From Acidobacteria bacterium 28-1 (GTDB lineage: Bacteria; Acidobacteriota; Blastocatellia; Pyrinomonadales; Pyrinomonadaceae), in contig MWYZ01000088.1 in NCBI GenBank assembly GCA_002050365.1, positions 1-64,000 on the forward strand: a stretch of DNA of 64,000 nt, in the 5' to 3' direction. A program made the position numbers and the translations under genes. Below, in pieces: positions 32,356-40,153 of the stretch. The notes below the pieces were generated by a model. It was given only the letters and a program-made list of their open reading frames with translations. It did no database searches and was not told where the DNA came from. Every line of letters starts with the position of its first letter. The first letter of the stretch is position 1.

Positions 32356-33393
32356 ATGGCGACGAAAAAAACAAAAGCATTAGCGAAAACCGAAAAGAAA
32401 ATTTTAATCACCGGCGGCACGGGTTTTCTCGGCACGCACATCGTCCGCCAATTTCTTGAAGCGGGCGAAAAAAATCTGCGCGTGATCGCTTCGTCTGTAC
32501 CGAATTGGATGAAAGACGCAGGCGTGGAAGCCGTCGAAGGTTCGGTGACGAATAGAAATGAGGTTGCCGAAGCAGTGAAAAATGTCGAAGCAATTTTTCA
32601 TCTCGCCGGAAAGGTTTCGCGCGATAACGAAGATGCCGCCACGATGAACAGAATTCACGTCGAAGGCACGCGGATTTTATGCGAAGCCGCGAAAGAAGCG
32701 AGCGTGAAAACTTTTGTGCTGGCTTCTTCTAGCGGCACAATCGCTTGTTCGGAAACAGAAGAAATTTTTGACGAAACTTATCCGACACCGCTTGAAATCA
32801 TTTTGCGCTGGGCTTATTACGCTTCGAAGTTTTATCAGGAGAAAACTGCATTGGAGAATTTTGACGGCAGGGGCGCGAAACTCGTGATTTTAAATCCATC
32901 TTTGCTTTTGGGAATGGACGACGAACGGTTAAGTTCGACCAAACCTGTTTTAGATTTCCTCGCCCGCAAAATTCCATACACGCCGTCGGGCGGGCTTTCA
33001 TTTGTTGACGTGCGCGATACGGCGGCGGCTTTTATCAATGCTTTGGAACGGGGAAGACATCAGGAAAAATACTTGCTCGGCGCGACGAATATGACCTTTG
33101 CAGAATTTTTTGGACGGCTCGAAAGATTATCAAAAGTTTCTGCGCCGATGCTTCGCGTGCCGAAGAAACTGGCAATGGCTGGCTCAAATTTGATTGATTC
33201 GCTTTATAAAAATTGGAACAAACGCTCGCCGATTCAGCCAAAAGAAGTCGAACAAGCCGAGTATTTTTGGTATTTCGATACGGCGAAGGCGGAAGACGAA
33301 TTGAATTTCACCACGCGCGAGCCAAATGAAACTTTGCAGGATACGATTTCTTACTTGCGCGAGAATTTTTTGGGCGAGGGCGTTTTCAAATAA
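32356..33393 (+). CDS. NAD-dependent epimerase/dehydratase (SDR, ElbE-like position)
   Basis: A 345-aa extended SDR. The Rossmann motif is ILITGGTGFLGTHIV, the catalytic pair YYASKFYQEK (Y and K), with Ser in LASSSGTIA and the downstream NPSLLLG. Similar SDRs act on sterol-like or lipid-linked carbonyls. The gene completes the set HAD-IB, LarA-like, ElbD-like, SDR on the same strand. It could reduce the keto group of a dihydroxyacetone-type lipid intermediate, but the substrate is a guess. A long inverted repeat follows the stop. Confidence 0.85.
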   Translation: MATKKTKALAKTEKKILITGGTGFLGTHIVRQFLEAGEKNLRVIASSVPNWMKDAGVEAVEGSVTNRNEVAEAVKNVEAIFHLAGKVSRDNEDAATMNRIHVEGTRILCEAAKEASVKTFVLASSSGTIACSETEEIFDETYPTPLEIILRWAYYASKFYQEKTALENFDGRGAKLVILNPSLLLGMDDERLSSTKPVLDFLARKIPYTPSGGLSFVDVRDTAAAFINALERGRHQEKYLLGATNMTFAEFFGRLERLSKVSAPMLRVPKKLAMAGSNLIDSLYKNWNKRSPIQPKEVEQAEYFWYFDTAKAEDELNFTTREPNETLQDTISYLRENFLGEGVFK

Positions 33394-33402
33394 GAGTTTT
33401 TT

Positions 33403-33540
33403 ACCGCAAAGGATGCGAAGGACGCAAAGGAAATAAAAATAAATTTAGACTTCAGAAATTCGAGCATTAATCATCAATTTGAATTAATTTAGACGGAAAA
33501 ATTCTTTGAAATCCTTTGCGTCCTTCGCGTCCTTTGCGGT
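33403..33540. repeat. 29-bp inverted repeat of GGACGCAAA units
   Basis: ACCGCAAAGGATGCGAAGGA continues to 29 bases (33403-33431) and returns inverted at 33512-33540 with one mismatch. Units are nine bases long (GGACGCAAA, GGACGCGAA). The pair lies between two convergent genes and could act as a bidirectional terminator or mark a mobile repeat family. Confidence 0.85.
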
Positions 33541-33547
33541 TTAGAAA

Positions 33548-35149
33548 TCAAACAAAAGTTGATAAAAACTTCGGCATTCTCCGCGCTTTTGTCGCTTGCT
33601 CAAAAGCATAGGCAATTTTTATTAAAGTCGGCTCGCTAAAGGCGCGTCCGAAAAATGAAATGCCAATCGGCAGTTCTTTTAAAAATCCCGCCGGAGCGGT
33701 GATGTTTGGATAACCGGCGACCGCCGCCAAACTCGAACTCGAAATATAATTGCCGCCGCAATCGCCGTTGATTAAATCAATCGTCCAAACGGGCGCGTTT
33801 GACGGTGCGACAATTGCGTCTAGTTTGTTTTGAGTCATCGCATGGTCAATGCCTTGCGCCTGTGTCAACGCTTTTGATTTTTGCAAAGCGAGGCGATAAG
33901 CGCGGGTTTGCAGATTGCCTTTTTTGGCGGCTGATTCAAAAATTTCCTGTTTGAAATACGGCATCTCGCGCTCGGCATTTTCTTCATTGAATTTGATTAA
34001 ATCAGCCAGAGTTTTATACGGCGCATTTCTTTGAACGAGATACTTTTCCAAGTCGGCTTTAAATTCGTAAAGCAGAACTTCAAACTCGGCATCGCCGAAT
34101 TTCGAGAGCGTCGGGAATTTTACATCAACGAGCGTTGCACCTTGATTTTTCATCGCATCGAGCGCGTCATTCATCAACTTATCAACTTCCGCATTCTTGC
34201 CCCAATAATCGCGTGCCACGCCGATTCGCATTCGGCGCAAGCCATCTTTTTGTAAAAAACGCGTGTAATCTTTTGCCGCTTTATTTGCCTGTGAAGTTAT
34301 TGAATCGTTTCGGTCGAAACCGACTAATACGCTCAATAAAATTGCCGCGTCTTCAACCGTGCGCGTCATCGGTCCAGCCGTATCTTGACTGTGCGCAATC
34401 GGAATCACGCCCGAACGCGAAACCAAGCCGAGCGTCGGTTTCAGTCCGACAATTCCGCAGACGGACGACGGACAAACAATCGAGCCGTCGGTTTCCGTGC
34501 CGATGCCGATTGCAGCCAGGTTCGCCGCCACGCTCGCGCCTGTTCCCGCCGACGAACCGCACGGATTTCGGTCTATAATATATGGATTCTTAGTTTGCCC
34601 GCCACGTCCCGACCAGCCGCTCGAAGATTTTGTCGAGCGGAAATTTGCCCATTCGCTTAAATTGGTTTTACCTAAAATTACCGCGCCGGATTTTCTTAAT
34701 TGCGACACGAGAAAAGCATCCTGTTTTGGAGTCGGCGCGTCCATCAACGCCAAACTTCCGGCGGTTGTTTTCATTTTATCAATGGTGTCAATGTTATCTT
34801 TCAAGAGAACCGGAATGCCGTGCAGCGCACCACGCAATCTTCCGGCTTTTCTTTCTCGGTCGAGTTCTACGGCGATGCGCTCGACATCGGGATTTAATTC
34901 AACAATCGAGCGAATCTGCGGATCAATTTGGCGGATTCTCTCGATGTATTTTTCGACAATCTTCTCGGCGGACAGCTCGCCAGATTTCATTTTCGCTTGC
35001 AATTCGCCGATGGTCATTTCCCTTAATTCGGCGTTCGGCTCGGAAAGATTTTTATTTTGAGCTTTAGCGTTATTCGAAAAGGTTAGGGCAACCGACGCGG
35101 CTGCGCTTGCCTGCAAAAATTCCCGACGAGTTTGCTTCTTAATTTTCAT
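33548..35149 (-). CDS. Tat-exported amidase (amidase signature family)
   Basis: An amidase-signature hydrolase of 533 aa. The Ser-Ser-Lys triad is visible: K in VLLKDNIDT, Ser in CGSSAGTGASVAAN and Ser in GTETDGSIVCPSS. The N-terminus carries a twin-arginine signal (TRREFLQASAAASVALTF), so the enzyme folds in the cytoplasm and is exported. I used the ATG at 35149; the longer frame upstream adds no signal. The substrate cannot be predicted. GatA-type function is unlikely, because GatA is cytoplasmic and sits in a gat operon. Confidence 0.9.
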   Translation of the reverse strand: MKIKKQTRREFLQASAAASVALTFSNNAKAQNKNLSEPNAELREMTIGELQAKMKSGELSAEKIVEKYIERIRQIDPQIRSIVELNPDVERIAVELDRERKAGRLRGALHGIPVLLKDNIDTIDKMKTTAGSLALMDAPTPKQDAFLVSQLRKSGAVILGKTNLSEWANFRSTKSSSGWSGRGGQTKNPYIIDRNPCGSSAGTGASVAANLAAIGIGTETDGSIVCPSSVCGIVGLKPTLGLVSRSGVIPIAHSQDTAGPMTRTVEDAAILLSVLVGFDRNDSITSQANKAAKDYTRFLQKDGLRRMRIGVARDYWGKNAEVDKLMNDALDAMKNQGATLVDVKFPTLSKFGDAEFEVLLYEFKADLEKYLVQRNAPYKTLADLIKFNEENAEREMPYFKQEIFESAAKKGNLQTRAYRLALQKSKALTQAQGIDHAMTQNKLDAIVAPSNAPVWTIDLINGDCGGNYISSSSLAAVAGYPNITAPAGFLKELPIGISFFGRAFSEPTLIKIAYAFEQATKARRMPKFLSTFV

Positions 35150-35279
35150 ATTTTTTATACGGCAGAGAAATTTAGGTTTTATTTGCTTATAACTTAAAGC
35201 TGCAACAGTTGGCAAATATGTTGGACTAATCAAGAGAATTTATCCATAATTAAATCAAAATAAAACAGAGGATAACTTA

Positions 35280-37025
35280 ATGTTTAATAAAATTTCAGCG
35301 CTGTTGTTAATCGGATTTATTACATTACAACACGCGGCGGTTTTTTCGATGACGGCTGACGCGGAGGACAAACGATTTGAAGCGTTAGCGACGAAATTCA
35401 TCCACGAGCTGTTGGAGATGAATCCCGAATGGGCGACTAATTTGGGCGAACACAAATATGATAATCGGTTGGGGGACTACAGTTTAGAGGGCGTGAAAAA
35501 ATCACGCGATTTCGCAGCGACGTATCTGGCGGAGCTGCAGAAAATTCCGTTTGATAAATTGAGCCAAGTCAATAATGTTGACGCGCGGATTATGCGGCAC
35601 AATCTCGAATACAGGATTTTTCAGGCGGATGTTTTGCGCAGTTATGAATGGAATCCGATGACTTACAACGCAGGCAGCGCGATTAACGATTTGATCGCAC
35701 GTGATTTCGCACCTCTCAAAGAAAGATTGGCGAATGTCAAAGGACGGCTCCAGCAGATGCCTAACGTCATTGCCGCCGCCAAAGCAAACCTGAAAAATCC
35801 GCCGCGCATTCACACTGAAACGGCGATTGCCCAGAACAAAGGCGTTATCGGATTAATCAAAGGCGATTTGCAGATGTTCATTGACCAAGCACCGGAAATG
35901 AAAGCGGAACTTGCGCCCGCACAAGCTAAAGCCATTGCCGCGCTCGAAGAATACGGAACTTGGTTAGAAAAAGATTTGTTGCCGCGCTCGACCGGCGAAT
36001 TTCGTCTTGGCGATGAGAAATATCGTCAGAAATTAAAATTCGCTCTCGAATCCGATTTGCCAAAGGAAGAATTATTAAAACGCGCCGAAGCCGATTTAAA
36101 AGCGACACAGGATAAAATGTTCGCCGTCGCCAGGCCGCTTTATAAAAAGTATTTTCCGAATGAAACGGATGCGGCGAAGCTTTCAAACAAAAAAATCGTC
36201 ATCAAAGGCGTTCTCGACCGTCTCGCCGAAACGCGCCCGACGAATGAAACGATTGTTGGCAAAGCAAGCGAAGACGTCAAGGAGACGACCGAATTCGTCC
36301 GCGCCAATAATCTCGTAACAGTTCCGACCGAGCCGGTTAAAGTTATCGTGATGCCGGAATTTGCCCGCGGCGCATCAGTCGCTTACTGCGATTCAGCCGG
36401 ACCGTTTGAGAAAAAGAACGAAACTTTTTTCGCCATTTCGCCCACGCCAAAAGATTGGACTGCCCTCCGAAGCGCATCGTTTTTCCGCGAATACAATGAT
36501 TATATGGTGGAAAATTTGACAGTTCACGAAGCGATGCCCGGACATTACCTGCAATTGATGCACGCTAATAAATTCAAAGCTCCGACGATGATTCGCGCCC
36601 TTTTTGGCAGCGGTTCGTTCATCGAAGGCTGGGCGGTTTATGCCGAACAGTTGATGGCGGAAAAAGGTTACGGCGGCGCGGAAGTCGAGATGCAGCAATT
36701 GAAAATGAAACTGCGCGTGATTATCAATGCTATCATTGACCAGAAAATTCACACGGCTGGAATGACCGAAAAAGAAGCGATTTCCTTTATGATGAATGAA
36801 GGTTTTCAGGAAGAAGGCGAAGCGGCTGGAAAGTGGAAACGCGCCCAGCTTTCTTCAACTCAACTTTCGACTTATTATGTCGGCTCGGTCGAGGTGAATG
36901 ACATTCGCCGTGCATACGAAGCGAAAAATAAAGGCAAAAAAGATTTGCAAAAAATGCACGACGAGATGCTTTCGTTCGGCTCGCCTGCAGCGAAGTATGT
37001 CAAGGAAATGATGAATTTACAATAG
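35280..37025 (+). CDS. DUF885 family metallopeptidase-like protein, secreted
   Basis: A 581-aa protein of the DUF885 family. It is predicted to be exported (hydrophobic N-terminus ISALLLIGFITLQHAAVFSM) and mostly helical. The metal-binding signature HExxPGH is present in TVHEAMPGHYLQLM, with EGWAVYAEQLM supplying the following Glu. Family members are annotated as zinc-dependent carboxypeptidase- or aminopeptidase-like, but few have been tested. A gene for a pentapeptide-repeat protein follows 17 bp later. Confidence 0.9.
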   Translation: MFNKISALLLIGFITLQHAAVFSMTADAEDKRFEALATKFIHELLEMNPEWATNLGEHKYDNRLGDYSLEGVKKSRDFAATYLAELQKIPFDKLSQVNNVDARIMRHNLEYRIFQADVLRSYEWNPMTYNAGSAINDLIARDFAPLKERLANVKGRLQQMPNVIAAAKANLKNPPRIHTETAIAQNKGVIGLIKGDLQMFIDQAPEMKAELAPAQAKAIAALEEYGTWLEKDLLPRSTGEFRLGDEKYRQKLKFALESDLPKEELLKRAEADLKATQDKMFAVARPLYKKYFPNETDAAKLSNKKIVIKGVLDRLAETRPTNETIVGKASEDVKETTEFVRANNLVTVPTEPVKVIVMPEFARGASVAYCDSAGPFEKKNETFFAISPTPKDWTALRSASFFREYNDYMVENLTVHEAMPGHYLQLMHANKFKAPTMIRALFGSGSFIEGWAVYAEQLMAEKGYGGAEVEMQQLKMKLRVIINAIIDQKIHTAGMTEKEAISFMMNEGFQEEGEAAGKWKRAQLSSTQLSTYYVGSVEVNDIRRAYEAKNKGKKDLQKMHDEMLSFGSPAAKYVKEMMNLQ

Positions 37026-37042
37026 AATTTTTAATTCAATAA

Positions 37043-38155
37043 ATGAAAAAATTTGGCAATATAACAAAGGACTATGGATACACTTTGCTTATAGTCTTAT
37101 CACTTTGCATAATTGTTTTATTTTTCTCAGTATATGCCCAAAACTTTAAAGATTGGACAGGATTTTCAGCAGATGAGGTTTCTTCAGATGTAAAAGTTGT
37201 TCCTGTCAAAATTTACCAATCATCTAAAACTCTCTGGGATTGGCTTCAATTACTTCTTATTCCTTTAATGGTAGCGATTATTGCTTATTTGTTAAATGAA
37301 TCTCAACAAAAAAGACAGCGAGAAACTGAGCAAAATAAGCAATATCAAAATACGTTGGACGCATATTTTGACCGAATGACTGAACTGTTGTTGAAAGAAA
37401 AATTAAGAGAGTCGCTTGCAGATTCAGAAGTAAGAACACTTGCAAGAACTTTGTCTTTAACTGCATTAAAAAATTCAGATGGAAAGAGGAAAGGACAAAT
37501 TGTTCAATTTCTTTATGAGTCTAAGCTTATATTCAAAGGCAAAGATAAAACCGTTATCAATCTTGTGAATGCTGATTTAACCGGGGCTGATTTAAGCGGG
37601 CTACGCCTTGAAAATGTATTACTTTCTAACTGTCGTTTTAGTAAGGCAAATTTTAAGCGGGCTATGTTAGAGGGAGCAAATCTTCAGCAATCAAGTTTTC
37701 ATCAATCTGATATGAAAGAAGTTCAACTTGATTCTGCCGAGTTAGGATTTGCTAATTTTAGTGAAGCAGATTTAAAAGGTGCTACATTTTGGGGCGCTAG
37801 TTGTGAATTAGCTCATTTTGAGAATGCGAACCTAAGTGGGGCGATGTTTGGAAGCGATATACAGCTTTCACTAGATGGGAAAAATATGATGCAAGATGCA
37901 GTATTAAGCACGGGCAATGGAGACTCCGCCGCAATTTTTGCCGATGCAAATTTGACCAAAGCATGTGTCAAAACCGATCAACTGAAATCTGTATGTTTAA
38001 ATAACGCTATTATGCCTGATGGAACGAGATACGAAAAATGGTTGAAAAAACAAGAAAAAGATTTTAAAGAGATTAGACATAAGACTGACATAAATTACCA
38101 AGACTCTTACAACGAATACAAGAAAAAGAAAAGGAAAAAATTACTAGGTTTTTAG
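37043..38155 (+). CDS. Membrane-anchored pentapeptide-repeat protein
   Basis: A 370-aa protein with two N-terminal membrane helices (about 13-31 and 69-86) and a helical linker (ESQQKRQRETEQNKQYQNTL). The pentapeptide-repeat domain covers about residues 175-285 with A(D/N)LxG-type repeats (ADLTGADLSGLRL, SKANFKRAMLEGANL, ENANLSGAMFGS). A basic tail follows (KKKKRKK). Pentapeptide repeats form a right-handed beta helix. Anchored examples in other bacteria are of unknown role. AT-rich codon use differs from the preceding DUF885 gene, suggesting acquisition. Confidence 0.85.
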   Translation: MKKFGNITKDYGYTLLIVLSLCIIVLFFSVYAQNFKDWTGFSADEVSSDVKVVPVKIYQSSKTLWDWLQLLLIPLMVAIIAYLLNESQQKRQRETEQNKQYQNTLDAYFDRMTELLLKEKLRESLADSEVRTLARTLSLTALKNSDGKRKGQIVQFLYESKLIFKGKDKTVINLVNADLTGADLSGLRLENVLLSNCRFSKANFKRAMLEGANLQQSSFHQSDMKEVQLDSAELGFANFSEADLKGATFWGASCELAHFENANLSGAMFGSDIQLSLDGKNMMQDAVLSTGNGDSAAIFADANLTKACVKTDQLKSVCLNNAIMPDGTRYEKWLKKQEKDFKEIRHKTDINYQDSYNEYKKKKRKKLLGF

Positions 38156-38167
38156 TAATTAGATTTT

Positions 38168-39466
38168 TCACTTTAAATTAATTCTCTTCAAACTTCCATC
38201 GCCGCTGATTTTTCGGCTTTCAATCCGCGCGACCTTTTCAGCTTGAGCAAACGCCTGCATAAAATTCTCGCCCAATACTTTCGAAATATCCTTTTCCGAA
38301 TAGCCGCGCCGGAGCATTTCATATGTAACAAGCGCCAAGTCTTCCATTCCATTCATTCCGGCAGGTAGAAACGGAACGCCGTCGAAATCCGAGCCGATGC
38401 CGACATAATCAATTCCCGCAACTTGTTTAATGTGGTCAATATGGTCAACAATGCGCGTGTAAGGCGCGATATAAATCAGGTTTTCCGCCAAGAGTTTGCG
38501 CTCGGCCTCGTTGTAGGCTCCTTGATTGTCTTTGTATTGTTCTTTTAGCGCGTCGAGTTGCGGTTTTAAGCGTTTAGCGCGGTCGTTTTCTTCCGTGTTC
38601 GTTCGCGCGTCGAGAAATGATGGGTAAAAATTTATCATTATCACGCCGCCGTTTTTGGCGACTCGCTTTAAAATATCGTCGGGAACATTGCGCGTGTGGT
38701 CATTCACGCCGCGTGCGCCCGAATGCGAAGCGATTATCGGCGCGGTCGAAACATCCAGAACATCACTCATTACTTTTACCGAAACGTGCGAAATATCAAC
38801 CAGCATTCCCAAACGATTCATCTCGCGCACGACTTCCTTACCGAAGTCTGATAAACCATTGTTTTTCGGCTCGTCGTGGTGCGCGTCTGCCCAATCGTGC
38901 GTGACGTTGTGCGTCAAGGTCATATACCGCACACCAAGCCGGTAAAATTCGCGCAAAGCGGAAAGGGAATTCTCAATCGCGTAGCCGCCTTCAATGCCCA
39001 TCAGAGCGCAAACTTTATTTTGCTTTTTCGCGCGTCGAATATCGGCGGCAGTCGTGCAGGGCATCAATTCATTCGGATGTTTTTCCGTTTCGCGGTAAGT
39101 TGCATCAATCAAATCCATCGCCCGTCGCATTGCGCCGCCCGTTTTTAGCGTCGCACCCGAAACGTAAATCGAGAAAAATTCGCCCGTTATACCGCTTTGC
39201 TTGAAACGCGCTAAATCTGTATGAAACGGGTCGCCGTCTTTGTGGAATTTGCCGACGGAACTTGTGCCTAAATCGAAATCATCATCAACCATCGGCGACG
39301 GAATATCATTGTGTCCGTCAACGATTATCGCTTTCCGATGAATTTTGAGAGCCTTTTGCCACAAGGCTTGGTCAGCATCTTTCGGCATTGTTTGCGCCGT
39401 TGTTTGTCCCAAAAATGAAAATATGAAAGTTAAAAGTAAAAAAGTTGAAATTAGTTTTTGTTTCAT
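38168..39466 (-). CDS. Membrane dipeptidase (peptidase M19), secreted
   Basis: A zinc-dependent dipeptidase of 432 aa with a signal peptide (LLLTFIFSFLGQTTAQ). Metal ligands of the M19 family are visible: DGHNDIP (HxD), the bridging Glu in LMGIEGGYAIEN, His in LVDISHVS, His in ASHSGARG and Asp in GSDFDGVP. It probably hydrolyses dipeptides in the periplasm. It converges with the pentapeptide gene 12 bp away. The sequence appears complete and functional. Confidence 0.93.
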   Translation of the reverse strand: MKQKLISTFLLLTFIFSFLGQTTAQTMPKDADQALWQKALKIHRKAIIVDGHNDIPSPMVDDDFDLGTSSVGKFHKDGDPFHTDLARFKQSGITGEFFSIYVSGATLKTGGAMRRAMDLIDATYRETEKHPNELMPCTTAADIRRAKKQNKVCALMGIEGGYAIENSLSALREFYRLGVRYMTLTHNVTHDWADAHHDEPKNNGLSDFGKEVVREMNRLGMLVDISHVSVKVMSDVLDVSTAPIIASHSGARGVNDHTRNVPDDILKRVAKNGGVIMINFYPSFLDARTNTEENDRAKRLKPQLDALKEQYKDNQGAYNEAERKLLAENLIYIAPYTRIVDHIDHIKQVAGIDYVGIGSDFDGVPFLPAGMNGMEDLALVTYEMLRRGYSEKDISKVLGENFMQAFAQAEKVARIESRKISGDGSLKRINLK

Positions 39467-39540
39467 AAGTTTTTTAAGAGTTCAAATTTGCGATAAGTTT
39501 ATCTTTTTTCTTGTTAATTGGCGAGAGAAAAAAATGAAAA

Positions 39541-39568
39541 AGGAACAGCTTTATTATAACTGTTCCCT
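39541..39568 (-). terminator. Hairpin with T run upstream of the M19 gene
   Basis: AGGAACAG pairs with CTGTTCCCT across an 11-base AT loop. On the minus strand it is followed by TTTTTCATTTTTTT. It lies 75 bp upstream of the M19 start, so it could be an upstream terminator or attenuator. No riboswitch or leader peptide was recognised. The rest of 39467-39724 holds no gene I can support. Confidence 0.45.
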
Positions 39569-39724
39569 ATGCTTCTTAGAAGTAATTGTTCTTAGTTTCT
39601 GCCTTACAATAATTACTTGAATTGGAAAAAGTTCAATAACCGAAACGTGATTATTTATAATTATTTCAAAGGAAAAAATTGAATTTTAAAGAAAGAATTT
39701 GCTATAATCAGGCGGAGGAAGTTT

Positions 39725-40033
39725 ATGGAAAATATAAACGAGCGAGACACTCTACCGAATTTGGAAACAATTCTTAGTGCGATTAACGGTTTGCGTTTGG
39801 AAATGAATGAGCGATTTGACAAAGTTGAAGCGCGATTAACAAATGTCGAAAATGATATGAGCAAAGTAAAGGAACTCCAATTCGTTTTTGAAAATGAAAT
39901 TGACCGTCTTTTGTCTTTATCGCATAAATCTTTGGAGTTAAGTCACGAAAACCGCGCCGATGTCAGAATTATGCGAAAAGAAATTGAAGCTTGGACGCAC
40001 GACGTGAGAGAATTGGAAAGAAAAGTCGCTTAA
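39725..40033 (+). CDS. Small coiled-coil hypothetical protein
   Basis: A 102-aa protein preceded by GGAGGAAG (spacing about 5-6). It is almost entirely amphipathic helix: LEMNERFDKVEARLTNVEND is a heptad-type coiled coil, and RADVRIMRKEIEAWTHDVRELERKV closes it. Similar small proteins with repeated ERFDKVEARL are common and unassigned. No other function can be read. Two hairpin terminators follow. Confidence 0.75.
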   Translation: MENINERDTLPNLETILSAINGLRLEMNERFDKVEARLTNVENDMSKVKELQFVFENEIDRLLSLSHKSLELSHENRADVRIMRKEIEAWTHDVRELERKVA

Positions 40034-40055
40034 AGAAAAATTTAAAAATAGAACC

Positions 40056-40079
40056 CCAGCATCTTGCTGGCATTTTTTT
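40056..40079 (+). terminator. Short hairpin and T run after the coiled-coil gene
   Basis: CCAGCA-TCT-TGCTGG forms a 6-bp stem followed by seven T. The same CCAGCATCTTGCTGG word occurs in the longer palindromes near 47.5 and 48.7 kb, so this may also be a partial repeat-family copy. Confidence 0.6.
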
Positions 40080-40102
40080 GCCGTCACTATTAACTGATTT
40101 CC

Positions 40103-40146
40103 AAGAAAAACTCCGCTTAGATAATTACTGAAGCGGAGTTTTTCTT
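40103..40146. terminator. Bidirectional terminator
   Basis: AAGAAAAACTCCGCTT (40103-40118) is mirrored exactly by AAGCGGAGTTTTTCTT (40131-40146) with a 12-base loop. It has T runs on both strands and lies between convergent genes. Confidence 0.93.
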
Positions 40147-40153
40147 TTCTCAA

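Noticed and set aside
34135-35067. Overlapping plus-strand ORFs opposite the amidase gene
   Set aside because: They are antisense to an intact amidase with its triad and Tat signal. The protein sequences are shadow-like.
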